From CAZHTS01 sp964535315 (GTDB lineage: Bacteria; Chloroflexota; Anaerolineae; Anaerolineales; Anaerolineaceae), in the NCBI GenBank assembly GCA_964535315.1, contig CAZHTS010000008.1, forward strand, positions 1 through 64,000: a stretch of DNA of 64,000 nucleotides. The letters run 5' to 3'. The notes beneath the pieces were generated by a model that did not search any database, was not told the origin of the DNA, and was given only the letters and a program-made list of their open reading frames with translations. Positions 21,903 through 30,509 of this stretch are shown here, one piece after another (position 1 is the first letter of the stretch; each line of letters opens with the position of its first letter). A program made the position numbers and the translations under genes.

Positions 21903-24200
21903 ATGAACGCCAGGTTACGTGTGTTATTCTTCATCCTGTTACTGCCTGGGCTGGTGGGTTTTGCCCCGATGGGTAAAATTTCCGATCTGGTACAACCGGC
22001 GGTGGCGGCCTCTGGCGTCAACAATGCTTTTGGATACGGTTTTCAGACGCCGGCTTATAGCTGGATTGAACTGGATGGTAGTGGTACCGAGATCAGCGAC
22101 CTGGTCGATCAGGACGATGCTTTCTATGAATTGACCGGGTTGTTCCCGCTGAAATTTTTTGAGAACACTTACTCTTCTGTATACATCGGCATCAATGGTG
22201 TGCTCGGTTTTGGGACGAGCGAGCCAATGGATCGGGACAACAGTTCGTTGCCGTTTGATCTGGCCCCGAACAACCTCATTGCGCCGTTTTGGGACGATAT
22301 GACGCTCAAGGATACCAACCCGGCCTTTGCCGGTAAGATTCTCTACCAGCAGTTTGGGGAGGCGCCCAACCGCTATCTGGTGATCGAGTGGCACGAGGTT
22401 CCCATGTTCGGACAGGTGGATTATCCTGAAACATTTGAAGTCGTGTTGTATGAAAACGGCGACATCCTGTTTGCTTATCAGACGGTTCAGGGCGATACCT
22501 CTTCGGCGACCGTAGGGATGGAGGACGGCGAAGGAGTCGATGGGTTGGAAGTGTTTTATAACGGCAGTGGAACGGAGCCAACCAGCGCTTCGGCTTTCCG
22601 CTTTGTCTATCCGGCTGATAACCCGCGTTATGGCATCAAGGCGGCGCCAACTTATCAGGGGAGCTTCTGGGTGAACGGTGTGGCCGATTTTAACGTCACC
22701 CTGCGTAATACCGGCACAACGAACGCCAGTTATGAGGCTGCGGCGGCCATCCTGGCTGCTGGCGGCGAAGGGGCCAACGTCGACCTTTCCTATTATGCCG
22801 GTGCGACTTTGCTAACGGATGAGGATAGCGATGGCAAGGTGGAGGTTGGGACGGTGGCGGCAGGTGGAACGAAGACGCTGCGTTTGCGGGCAACGATCCT
22901 GGCAGACAGCCCGGTGGGGGATTACGCCAACCTGAAGGTGACGTTTACCTGCCAGGAACTGCCCGCCCGCAGCTTTGATGTCGCTTTGCAAATGGCGGTG
23001 CCGGCGCCGTTTGCCCAGGCGTATGAGGACCCTCAGATTGGCCTGGGAATTCAAATGAATCATCGCACCGGGCGGCGTACGGCGCAGGCTTCGGACTCTT
23101 ACACCGGCAGCACGATGACACTGGCTCGCCGCTCCAAATATGGCTACGTGTTTGCCTGGGAGCGGCAGGACGTGATCCCGCAGGCGCACATTGAATCGGT
23201 GCTGGTGGATGGCCTGGCGGGGGCAGCCAGCGCACCGCGCCGGGTGACGCAGTCGGCGTTGTGCATCCGGGATATGTTCCCGGTGGTGGCGGTGACCGAA
23301 GACGGTCTGGTGGGTGTGGCTTTTGTACGCCAGCAGTACGCCATCCTGGCGGGGAATGTGTGCGATGTGACCACTTATACAGCAAATATCTGGTTTACCG
23401 TTCTGACCATTGGTTTGCAACCGGTCTTGCCGCCGACGCCGGTAACCCAGAACACCGTGCCCTATTCGGATACCGGCGTGGATTTTGATGCGCCGCCGCG
23501 GTTGACGGAGACGGCTGACAACCGGTTTGTGTTGGTGTGGGAAAAATACGACAACCAGCATCGCAACCTGGAACTGGCGACGTACGATAGCACCAATGGT
23601 ATTTCGGCGGCGTCGGCGCTGGCGACCAGCAGTGGGACGCTGCGCTACGAATATCCTTTTGCCACCGGTCTGGCAGATGGCAGGGCGTTCCTGGGGTATT
23701 CTGAATATGATACGGCGACGAAGCAATATACGCTGGAGTACAAACTATGGGATAACGGCGCGGTGGGAGCAGTCAGCCGGTTGGATAGCTGTCATGGGGT
23801 GCGAACGGATGTGACGCAGCTTTCAAACGGGAATATGCTGCTGGCGTGGAACGATGCGGACAGCGCCGGGGTGAGTTATCTGGTGCTGCAGGTCAGTGGG
23901 GGCGGTTTTACGCCGGTTGGAGCGCCGGTGGCCCTGGCTAGCCCGAACGGCCGGCACATGGATTTTGCTGCGGTAACCTATGATACCCACGGGCAGGGCA
24001 TCATCACCACCGGGGCGGCTGTTCCAGAAGATGAGTATCTGTATTATGCCCTGATCCATGGCGAAGACGGCAGCCAGATCACGCCTACGCTGGCTTTTGT
24101 GCGCACCCAGGGTACGAACTCATTGTGGATCCACAACGGCGGCAATGCCACGCTGGCTGATGTGAAGGTGTTAAATTATTTTGCGCCGCTGGCGCGATAA
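21903..24200 (+). CDS. Large secreted beta-rich protein of the surface module
   Basis: A 765-residue protein with an N-terminal signal peptide (MNARLRVLFFILLLPGLVGF, cleavage probably near PAVAA-SG at about 38). Residues about 40-230 resemble a nidogen-like/choice-of-anchor domain (YSSVYIGINGVLGFG, NNLIAPFWDDM, RYLVIEWHEVP, FEVVLYENGDILFAYQ). Residues about 240-370 look like a CARDB-type repeat (VADFNVTLRNTGTTNASYE...LRLRATILADSPVGDYANLKVTF). The rest is a beta-propeller-like array without a recognised enzyme motif. GGAGG lies 8 bases before the ATG and the upstream stop is about 30 bases away, so it shares the receiver-TadE transcript. It is probably exported and surface-associated. Confidence 0.85.
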   Translation: MNARLRVLFFILLLPGLVGFAPMGKISDLVQPAVAASGVNNAFGYGFQTPAYSWIELDGSGTEISDLVDQDDAFYELTGLFPLKFFENTYSSVYIGINGVLGFGTSEPMDRDNSSLPFDLAPNNLIAPFWDDMTLKDTNPAFAGKILYQQFGEAPNRYLVIEWHEVPMFGQVDYPETFEVVLYENGDILFAYQTVQGDTSSATVGMEDGEGVDGLEVFYNGSGTEPTSASAFRFVYPADNPRYGIKAAPTYQGSFWVNGVADFNVTLRNTGTTNASYEAAAAILAAGGEGANVDLSYYAGATLLTDEDSDGKVEVGTVAAGGTKTLRLRATILADSPVGDYANLKVTFTCQELPARSFDVALQMAVPAPFAQAYEDPQIGLGIQMNHRTGRRTAQASDSYTGSTMTLARRSKYGYVFAWERQDVIPQAHIESVLVDGLAGAASAPRRVTQSALCIRDMFPVVAVTEDGLVGVAFVRQQYAILAGNVCDVTTYTANIWFTVLTIGLQPVLPPTPVTQNTVPYSDTGVDFDAPPRLTETADNRFVLVWEKYDNQHRNLELATYDSTNGISAASALATSSGTLRYEYPFATGLADGRAFLGYSEYDTATKQYTLEYKLWDNGAVGAVSRLDSCHGVRTDVTQLSNGNMLLAWNDADSAGVSYLVLQVSGGGFTPVGAPVALASPNGRHMDFAAVTYDTHGQGIITTGAAVPEDEYLYYALIHGEDGSQITPTLAFVRTQGTNSLWIHNGGNATLADVKVLNYFAPLAR

Positions 24201-24260
24201 GAAGGAAGCTTCAGACGGTATACAGGGAGCCGTCATTCTGGGTGATCGGGGGTGAGGTGC

Positions 24261-24290
24261 AAAAGGCCGGTGTACACACACCGGCCTTTT
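24261..24290 (+). terminator. Rho-independent terminator after the secreted protein gene
   Basis: AAAAGGCCGGTGT pairs perfectly with ACACCGGCCTTTT around an ACAC loop. Symmetric A and T flanks make it bidirectional. It is followed within 8 bases by control region B. Confidence 0.9.
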
Positions 24291-24297
24291 GTGTCGA

Positions 24298-24365
24298 AAT
24301 AGGGGCTTTTTGCAATAGAAATACGGGGGGGTACGGATGTGCTCTGATGGGAGGTCTGGTATCCT
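24298..24365 (+). promoter_or_regulatory. Control region B of the surface module (TACGG repeats + extended -10)
   Basis: Contains AATAGGGGCTTT (24298-24309), TACGG at 24322-24326 and 24332-24336 (spacing 10, the second as TACGGAT), and TGGTATCCT (24357-24365). The interval from the AATAGGGGCTTT start to TACGGAT is 34 bases, exactly as in region A; TACGGAT to TGGTAT is 25 bases here against 26 there. It drives the tadE-tadG-membrane gene unit, with a leader of about 42 bases. Confidence 0.65.
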
Positions 24366-24413
24366 GAGCATACGAAGAAATTATCCGTGTGTGATGGATC
24401 CGGGAGGTGTGGC

Positions 24414-24857
24414 ATGGCGAAACAGATAGCGACTCGCAAACAAGAAAAAGGACAGAGCTTGATCGAACTGGCGGTGGGTTTGTTGGTTTTGCTGATCCTG
24501 CTGGCTGGAGTGGTCGATCTGGGGCGTCTGGCGTTCTTTTATATGTCGATGCGGGACGCTGCTGAGGAAGGGGTCGTGTACGGCTCGGTTTACCCCACAC
24601 ACTGCACGCAGATTGAAGACTACGTCATGAACAGTGTGGCGGATGCCAGGGGAGCGACGATCCAGGTGACGATGAACGGTAAGCCCTGTGGTCAGGCAAC
24701 CAAAGCGGATGCCTGCGCCGGGAAAGAGATCATCGTGACTTTGATCAAGGACGATTTCCCCATCACGATGCCATTTTTGGGTAGTTTCCTGGGTGGGCAG
24801 CGTATCCCGCTGCGGGCTACGATCAAGGGGACGATCCTTCGCCCGGGCTGCTCCTGA
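24414..24857 (+). CDS. TadE-like pseudopilin
   Basis: A 147-residue TadE-family protein: basic N-terminus (MAKQIATRKQEK), then GQSLIELAVGLLVLLILLAGVVDLGRLAFFY, the Gly-x-x-(x)-Glu pilin-like helix that anchors it in the membrane, followed by MRDAAEEGVVYGSVYP and a small external domain with four Cys (HCTQ, PCGQ, ACAG, GCS). TadE proteins are minor pseudopilins of Tad pili and secretion systems. GGGAGG lies 7 bases before the chosen ATG at 24414. It is the first gene under control region B and is followed by a TadG-like gene after 47 bases. Confidence 0.92.
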   Translation: MAKQIATRKQEKGQSLIELAVGLLVLLILLAGVVDLGRLAFFYMSMRDAAEEGVVYGSVYPTHCTQIEDYVMNSVADARGATIQVTMNGKPCGQATKADACAGKEIIVTLIKDDFPITMPFLGSFLGGQRIPLRATIKGTILRPGCS

Positions 24858-24904
24858 GTATGAATGAAATAAGCGCCGGTTTTGGTAATGAAAGGCAGGT
24901 TGTC

Positions 24905-26200
24905 ATGAAAACGACAAACAAGAAGGAAAGCGGACAGATTTTGATCATCCTGGCGTTGGCGCTGGTGGGCTTGCTGGCGTTTACTGCTCTGGCGATCGAT
25001 GGTGGGATGTATCTCTCCGACCGGCGCTATGCACAAAATGCAGCTGATGCCTCGGCGCTGGCAGGGGCCGGCGCGGCGGCGATGGTGATGGAAAACAGCG
25101 GCGTGCAGTATGTCAATTTTGATTGTAGCAATGCCGGGGTGGTGGCGGCGATGTCCAGTGCGGTTGCACAGGCCAAATTGCGCTCGGAGAGCAATCGCTT
25201 TACGTTGGACAATGATCCAGACGATGGGCACGGTGTGGAAGTGCTGTGCAATATGGACAATATGGGCAGCTATATCGACAAGTATCTGCTGGTGCGGGTG
25301 ATGGTCACAACCAACACGCAGACCTCGTTTGCTCAGTTGTTTTTCAAAGGCCCGCTGCGTAACACAGTGGAAGCGATCACCCGGGTGCGGCCTCGCAACG
25401 ACCTGACCTGGGGGTATGCCATCTCGGCCTACACGCCGACCTGCCAGGGGAACGACGTGGGGGTGGAGTTTGACGGCAATAATGAAGTGCTGGTGCACGG
25501 CGGCGGCATCTATTCTTCGGCCTGTATTACCACCAATGGCGGCGTCTCGGTGCGGGTCGATCCGGTTACCAAAGGCATCCGCTATATGACCAACTTCACC
25601 AAGAACGGTTCGGGGGCGATCTCGCCGCTGCCGACTTCAGCGGGGAGCCCGCTGCCCCAGCCGACCGTGCCGGTGCCGAATTGTGGGGCAGTGCCGAAGT
25701 ATAACAATGCGCCCTCTGGTTCCACCGCCGGGCCAGGACGTTATCCCAGTATCGATCTGAAGAACAACGAAACGCTGACGCTGCAACCGGGTCTGTACTG
25801 CATCTCGAATGGGGTGAAGATTACCGGGGGTGTGTTCACCGGAACCGGGGTGACGATCTACCTGACCGGGGGGGATTTCTCCACGGCAGGCGGCGCCACG
25901 ATCAATTTGAGCGCTCCGGTCAGCGATGCGCCGCCGGCGATCCGTGGTATGTTGATCTACATGGCGCGGGGCCAGACCGGAAACGTCACGTTGGAAGGGA
26001 ACGGTTCGTCTTCTTACATGGGTACGGTTTATGTGCCGGATGGCACGATCGTCGTTGGCGGTGCGACCTCAATGCTGCCGACGGTGAATACGCAGTTGAT
26101 CGGCGGCTCGGTCAAGGTACATGGGAATACCAACGTGGAAATCAATTTCAACACGACCGAGACCTACCAGCGTCCGGCGACGCTGGAACTGATGAAATAA
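24905..26200 (+). CDS. TadG-like protein with beta-rich C-terminal domain
   Basis: A 431-residue protein. The N-terminus (MKTTNKKESGQILIILALALVGLLAFTALAIDGGMYLSDRRYAQNAADASALAGAGAA) is the classic TadG/putative Flp-pilus-assembly signature: one membrane helix and the NAADAAALAG motif. Residues about 150-260 contain a Cys-bearing beta region. Residues about 270-420 (LKNNETLTLQPGLYCISNGVKITGG...YMGTVYVPDGTIVVGG) look like a right-handed beta-helix or polymer-forming surface domain. AAAGGCAGG precedes the ATG at 24905, preferred over the upstream in-frame start at 24860. Expected to be membrane-anchored and exposed outside. Confidence 0.9.
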   Translation: MKTTNKKESGQILIILALALVGLLAFTALAIDGGMYLSDRRYAQNAADASALAGAGAAAMVMENSGVQYVNFDCSNAGVVAAMSSAVAQAKLRSESNRFTLDNDPDDGHGVEVLCNMDNMGSYIDKYLLVRVMVTTNTQTSFAQLFFKGPLRNTVEAITRVRPRNDLTWGYAISAYTPTCQGNDVGVEFDGNNEVLVHGGGIYSSACITTNGGVSVRVDPVTKGIRYMTNFTKNGSGAISPLPTSAGSPLPQPTVPVPNCGAVPKYNNAPSGSTAGPGRYPSIDLKNNETLTLQPGLYCISNGVKITGGVFTGTGVTIYLTGGDFSTAGGATINLSAPVSDAPPAIRGMLIYMARGQTGNVTLEGNGSSSYMGTVYVPDGTIVVGGATSMLPTVNTQLIGGSVKVHGNTNVEINFNTTETYQRPATLELMK

Positions 26201-26229
26201 TCACAGGTTTTTGTAACGGGAGGTGGATC

Positions 26230-27057
26230 ATGAACCGCAAGATGTCTCGTCCCTGGTTGGTGGCTGGTGCGCTCATCAATGTAATTGTGGTGTTGTATCT
26301 GTCGTTGTACTTCAATCCCAATGTCACAGAGACCTCACTGTTGTGGGTGTCGGTGTTGGCGCCGGTCTTTGCCAGCCTGCTGACCCTGGGGGCGATGCTG
26401 TACGCCCGGCATGGGGCCATCCCGGTGGAAGCGACGGTCTGGCGTTGGTTGTCGTTTGGTTTTGCTTCCTGGTGTGTTGCAGAGGCCCTGTCGGCTTATG
26501 TATCCATGCGGGAAGAGACAGCCTACCTGGCGGCGTCGTTCATCGATGTGATCTGGCTGGCAGGCTATCTGTTGATCGGTTCGGCCATTCTGCGCTATCT
26601 GGTGCAGCGCCGGGGCCATTTGAACTGGATCAAGATCAGCATGGCGGTACTGGCGTGCGGCGGGTTGACTTCGCTGGTCTTTCTGGCGCTGCTCAAGCCG
26701 ATGACCGATAACTACGCCATTGGGGTTGGTGCGGAAAGATTTTTCAATACCATTTACCCCCTGCTGGATGTGATTTTGGCAACGGGCGGGTTGCTGGTGC
26801 TGCTGACCTTTGAGCGCAAAAACTGGTGGCAGCCGTGGTTGTTCCTGGCTGGCTCGATGATGGTCTGGGCTTTTGCCGATCTGTGGTATGCAATTTTCAG
26901 CATGGTCAGTTTGCCGTCGCCCTCGCTGTTTTCGGCCATCACGTTTGACTTGCCTTATTTACTGGCTTATCTGCTGGCAGGCGCCGGGTGTATGTTGCAG
27001 CCGATGAGTGAGAGTGTATCCAACCGGCTGCAACTGGCTGTGGCCCCCGAACATTAA
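26230..27057 (+). CDS. Polytopic membrane protein of the surface module, function unknown
   Basis: A 275-residue protein with about eight to nine predicted membrane helices (AGALINVIVVLYLSLYF; VSVLAPVFASLLTLGAMLY; FIDVIWLAGYLLIGSAIL; ISMAVLACGGLTSLVFLALL; VILATGGLLVLLTF and others). The layout recalls 7TM sensory input domains of the kind found before GGDEF or kinase domains, but no output domain follows. GGGAGG precedes the ATG. It begins 29 bases after the TadG-like gene and is last in the unit. I cannot assign a function. Confidence 0.8.
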   Translation: MNRKMSRPWLVAGALINVIVVLYLSLYFNPNVTETSLLWVSVLAPVFASLLTLGAMLYARHGAIPVEATVWRWLSFGFASWCVAEALSAYVSMREETAYLAASFIDVIWLAGYLLIGSAILRYLVQRRGHLNWIKISMAVLACGGLTSLVFLALLKPMTDNYAIGVGAERFFNTIYPLLDVILATGGLLVLLTFERKNWWQPWLFLAGSMMVWAFADLWYAIFSMVSLPSPSLFSAITFDLPYLLAYLLAGAGCMLQPMSESVSNRLQLAVAPEH

Positions 27058-27140
27058 CGGTAGTTTATCGGTGCCTTTTACAGGTAGTTCTTACAGGTAG
27101 CTTTACTGGTAGTTTATTGGTAGTTTTTTTACTGGTAGTG
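27058..27140. repeat. Degenerate tandem repeat of a GGTAG-containing 11-14-base unit
   Basis: Directly after the membrane-protein stop, the sequence cycles through GGTAGTTTAT, GGTGCCTTTTACA, GGTAGTTCTTACA, GGTAGCTTTACT, GGTAGTTTATT, GGTAGTTTTTTTACT and GGTAG, about seven units. It is non-coding and ends against a hairpin. Confidence 0.7.
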
Positions 27141-27173
27141 TTGAGGGTGGGTCCGGAAATGGCCCACCCTCAA
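27141..27173. terminator. Stem-loop between convergent genes
   Basis: TTGAGGGTGGG pairs perfectly with CCCACCCTCAA over an 11-base loop. It lies between the membrane-protein gene and the convergent M28 peptidase gene, whose stop it nearly touches. No strong U-tract follows on either strand, so termination strength is uncertain. Confidence 0.55.
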
Positions 27174-27176
27174 TGT

Positions 27177-28361
27177 TTAACGCTGATCCAGTTGGGTCAG
27201 CATGGCCAATGCGAAGCGGGCGGCGCGCTCCAGCCCTTCGGGATGAAGGTGATGGGCATTGTCGCTGTGCTGGTGCCAGTTTTCAAGCCAGCCATCCGGG
27301 CCGACGCCGGCCAGGCAGATGCCGCGAAAGCCTCGTTGGCGTAACGAGCCGACTTCCTCGACGATTACGGGCGCAGCCCCGCTCACATCTAGCTCCGGGT
27401 GATGCTTGCTGGTTTCCTCTGCCCAGGCGAGCGATTCGGCGTCGGGAGTATACCCCCCGCCGGGTGTCACGCCGTGCCGGGTCACATAGACGACGCGTTT
27501 ACAGCCCACCATTTCGAAATCCAGAAACCAGGCGTTGGCCAGTTGCTGTCCATACCGGTCGAGCAGGGCGTGCATGCCCATACAACCGCTTTCCTCTGCG
27601 CCGGTAAACGCCAGCCAGACCTCGGTATGTTGCAGCGGGTTCTTTTTCAGGTGAGATCCCAGGCCGAGTAAACAGGCGACCGCGCTGGCGTTGTCGTTGG
27701 CGCCGTTGACAAAGCCGTCGGTTTCCTCGCTCCAGATTTTGGCCAGCGTATACAGGATGCCCCCCAGGCTGATCCATTGCAGCGTTTTTGCGGCTTTGCG
27801 CGAGCCCAACGATCTGCCCAACAGGGCCAGGCCGTTGACCAGGGGGATTACGGCCGAAGTGGTGGTAAGCAAGGGGATGAGGTGCTTTTGCGAGGGGGCA
27901 AAACTTGGCCGGGCTTTGTTGGTGTCGATATGACCGATCAGGACGACGCGTTGATGCATTTCCTGGCTGGCGGGGATGCGTACGATGAGATTGGCGGTTG
28001 CCGTGTTGGAATATAAGCGCCGCAGCGGCTGGCGCCGCCCGCGAATAGATTGGGCGACATGATAAGCGCTGAGCAGCCCGGACAGGCCCCCAAAAAACTG
28101 ACCGAAACGACCAAAGGCGCCAAGCATGTTGCCGGCCAGAGAGATTAAGATGGAGACGAAATACAGGTCTCCCCAGCTTTTACTGGCCATAAAGGTTTGC
28201 TCTTCGAAATCTTCGTCGGCAAAACCAGTGGCTTTGAGCTGAGAGCGAATGTAGCCCCGAGCCTGTGCTTCTTGCGGTCCGCCAACCGGGCGCGGTCCGA
28301 TGACCTCGGATAGTTCCCAGACGTGTTTCATCAATGCGGCGGAATGCAGGAAATCATTCAT
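27177..28361 (-). CDS. M28-family metallopeptidase
   Basis: A 394-residue zinc aminopeptidase-like protein. Metal-binding landmarks of family M28 are visible: VVLIGHIDTNKARP (His and Asp), FVNGANDNASAVACLLGLG (bridging Asp), AFTGAEESGCMG (catalytic Glu and ligand), WFLDFEMVG and the late ligand in WHQHSDNAHHLHPEG. Between about 80 and 225 lie hydrophobic stretches (LYFVSILISLAGNMLGAFG; LLTTTSAVIPLVNGLALLG), so it may be membrane-associated. No signal peptide is evident. The start at 28361 is followed by a divergent gene with its own promoter. Confidence 0.88.
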   Translation of the reverse strand: MNDFLHSAALMKHVWELSEVIGPRPVGGPQEAQARGYIRSQLKATGFADEDFEEQTFMASKSWGDLYFVSILISLAGNMLGAFGRFGQFFGGLSGLLSAYHVAQSIRGRRQPLRRLYSNTATANLIVRIPASQEMHQRVVLIGHIDTNKARPSFAPSQKHLIPLLTTTSAVIPLVNGLALLGRSLGSRKAAKTLQWISLGGILYTLAKIWSEETDGFVNGANDNASAVACLLGLGSHLKKNPLQHTEVWLAFTGAEESGCMGMHALLDRYGQQLANAWFLDFEMVGCKRVVYVTRHGVTPGGGYTPDAESLAWAEETSKHHPELDVSGAAPVIVEEVGSLRQRGFRGICLAGVGPDGWLENWHQHSDNAHHLHPEGLERAARFALAMLTQLDQR

Positions 28362-28464
28362 GCTGTTACCTCCTACAATGAGATGGATTAATTGTATCCT
28401 TTTTTTCGATTGTATGCATATTCCGGTGATGCGAACGCCCTTTATTTTTGGGGCGTGTTTTTAT

Positions 28465-28493
28465 TTGTCGGACTGCCGGCTTTTTGGTATCAT
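28465..28493 (+). promoter_or_regulatory. Promoter of the MoeB-rhodanese gene
   Basis: TTGTCG (28465-28470), 17-base spacer ending in TGG, then TATCAT (28488-28493): a well-spaced -35 and extended -10, 24 bases before the ATG at 28517. Confidence 0.65.
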
Positions 28494-28516
28494 CTAGATG
28501 ATGCACAGGAGGTTTC

Positions 28517-29662
28517 ATGGTACTGTCTCAGGAAGAATATTTACGCTATTCACGCCATTTGCTCATTCCCGAAGTGGGCCTGGAGGGGCAGAAAAAACTT
28601 AAGGCGGCTTCGGTGTTGCTTGTTGGCAGCGGTGGGCTCGGTTCGCCGGTGGCGTTATACCTGGCGGCGGCCGGAGTGGGGTGCATTGGTGTGGTGGATT
28701 ATGATGTGGTCGATTCGTCTAACTTGCAGCGCCAGGTGATTCATGGCAGCGGTGGGGTTGGCCGTTTGAAGGTTGAATCGGCGCGCCAGCGTATGTTGGA
28801 TCTTAACCCGTACATTGAGGTGCAGGTTTTCAACGAATTATTTCAGGCGCAAAATGCGCGGCAGATAGCCGGTGGTTTTGATATTGTGGTAGATGGAACG
28901 GATAATTTTCCGTCGCGTTACCTGATCAATGATCTGTGCGTCCTGACCGGACGCCCGTATGTCTACGGTTCGATCTTTCGCTTTGAGGGTCAGGTGAGCG
29001 TCTTCGATGCGCGCCAGGGGCCGTGTTATCGTTGCTTGTTCCCCGAACCGCCGCCGCCAGGGCTGGTGCCGGCCTGTGGGGATGGTGGGGTGTTTGGTGT
29101 TTTGCCGGGCACCATTGGCACGCTCCAGGCAACGGAGGTGATTAAGATCATTGTCGGAGCGGGTGCTTCGTTGGTGGGTAAGTTGCTGTTATACGATGCG
29201 CTGGAATTATCGTTTCAAACGGTGGCGTTACGCAAGAACCCCCGGTGCAAGATTTGCGGCGAGCAGGCGACGATCAGCGATTTGATCGATTATGAAGCTT
29301 TTTGTGGCGTCCCGGCCAATGACCGCCATGAGGCCGCGGCGACGCAATGGGATATGGAACCGCAAGAACTGGCTGAATGTTTGCGGCGCGGCGATGACCT
29401 GCTGCTGATAGACGTGCGCGAGCCGGTTGAGTCGCAGGTCTCGACCTTGCCGGGGGCGCGGGTGATCCCATATGGGCAGTTGGCCAGCCGGTATGGAGAA
29501 CTTGACCGGGCAAAACTGGTAGTTCTGTTTTGCCGGACGGGCAGCCGTTCCTCGCACGGTTTGCAAATTCTGGCCGGTCTGGGATTTGATCGCCTCCGCC
29601 ATTTGCGGGGTGGGATCAACGCCTGGGCGCGCCAGATTGATACGAGCATGTATCAGTATTGA
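28517..29662 (+). CDS. MoeB/ThiF-type E1-like enzyme with C-terminal rhodanese domain
   Basis: A 381-residue cytoplasmic enzyme that adenylates the C-terminal Gly-Gly of a ubiquitin-like sulfur carrier (MoaD, ThiS or similar) and can pass sulfur through its rhodanese domain. The ATP-binding motif is GSGGLGSP at 37-44, with the downstream DxxDxSNLQRQ element (DYDVVDSSNLQRQ), zinc Cys pairs (CYRC and CKIC), and the PACGDGGVFGVLPG segment bearing the candidate catalytic Cys. The rhodanese domain starts near residue 275 (LIDVREPVE) with active loop CRTGSRS. AGGAGG precedes the ATG. Sulfur transfer for molybdenum-cofactor synthesis would fit the two Mop-type enzymes at 58-64 kb, but the link is only by function. 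Confidence 0.93.
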   Translation: MVLSQEEYLRYSRHLLIPEVGLEGQKKLKAASVLLVGSGGLGSPVALYLAAAGVGCIGVVDYDVVDSSNLQRQVIHGSGGVGRLKVESARQRMLDLNPYIEVQVFNELFQAQNARQIAGGFDIVVDGTDNFPSRYLINDLCVLTGRPYVYGSIFRFEGQVSVFDARQGPCYRCLFPEPPPPGLVPACGDGGVFGVLPGTIGTLQATEVIKIIVGAGASLVGKLLLYDALELSFQTVALRKNPRCKICGEQATISDLIDYEAFCGVPANDRHEAAATQWDMEPQELAECLRRGDDLLLIDVREPVESQVSTLPGARVIPYGQLASRYGELDRAKLVVLFCRTGSRSSHGLQILAGLGFDRLRHLRGGINAWARQIDTSMYQY

Positions 29663-29675
29663 GAAGGAGGTTATT

Positions 29676-30509
29676 ATGAAACGCTATGGCATTTTCTTGT
29701 GGGGCCTGATTTTTGTGTTTGCGGCGATCGCCTGCCGCTTTGGCGGCGAGACGCCTGCCAACCAACCGCCGCCGGCTACGTCGACCGTCCCGGTTGAAAT
29801 TGCGGCGACGCCGACACCAGTCCCCGCTGCTTCTGCTACATCGTTGGCGCCCACCGCGATTCCGGTGTCAGTGATGAAGCTGGAAACGCGCTCGATCCAG
29901 GAAAAAAGCGATACACCGCCCTACAAGCTGGATATCCAACTGCCGCAAATGGAACCGGCAGGGCAGCCGTGGGTGGATCACTTCAATCAGAAAATTGATG
30001 AAGAAGTCAACAAGCAGATTGCGGCGTTCAAAGATGCATTGAAAGATGTAGAGCCCATTGAAGGGCTGCCGGACAGCGAATTGACCGTGCGATACGAAAT
30101 CTCTTATGCCAACAACGGCCTGGTGAGCGTTTTATTTGAGGGTTCGCAATATGTGACCGGGGCTGCCCATCCTTTTCCTTATATGGTTGCAGTCAACTAT
30201 GATGTGCAGGCTGATCGAGTGTTGACCCTGGCAGATTTATTCAATCCGGGTGCGAATTATCTCGATCCGATTGCCGCGTATTGCAAAGAAGATCTGAAGA
30301 AACAGGGCGTGCTGGAATTTGAGGAAGGCGCCTTGCCCACGGCAGAAAACTACCAGGTCTGGACATTGCAGGCGGACGGTTTGCGCATCTCATTTGGCGC
30401 CTACCAGGTGGGGCCTTATGCGGCCGGGCCGCAAAAGGTGATCGTGCCCTACGCCCGATTAAAGTCGATGGCGCCGGCCGATGGCGTCCTGGCGCGGATT
30501 GCGCCGTGA
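29676..30509 (+). CDS. Lipoprotein with DUF3298/RsiV-like domain
   Basis: A 277-residue lipoprotein: signal peptide MKRYGIFLWGLIFVFAAIAC with the lipobox Cys at 20, a Pro/Thr/Ala-rich linker to about 65, and a domain matching the DUF3298/RsiV pattern (YEISYANNGLVSVLFEGSQYVTGAAHPFPY...VNYDVQADRVLTLADLF, then AAGPQKVIVPYARL). The family occurs in anti-sigma factors and exported proteins of unknown role. AAGGAGG is 5 bases before the ATG. Its stop overlaps the ATG of the HEAT-repeat gene, so they are coupled. Confidence 0.85.
   Translation: MKRYGIFLWGLIFVFAAIACRFGGETPANQPPPATSTVPVEIAATPTPVPAASATSLAPTAIPVSVMKLETRSIQEKSDTPPYKLDIQLPQMEPAGQPWVDHFNQKIDEEVNKQIAAFKDALKDVEPIEGLPDSELTVRYEISYANNGLVSVLFEGSQYVTGAAHPFPYMVAVNYDVQADRVLTLADLFNPGANYLDPIAAYCKEDLKKQGVLEFEEGALPTAENYQVWTLQADGLRISFGAYQVGPYAAGPQKVIVPYARLKSMAPADGVLARIAP

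Noticed and set aside
22812..23726. Minus-strand ORF of 304 residues within the secreted-protein gene
   Set aside because: Antisense shadow, Arg/His-rich without motif; the plus frame has a signal peptide and a good SD.
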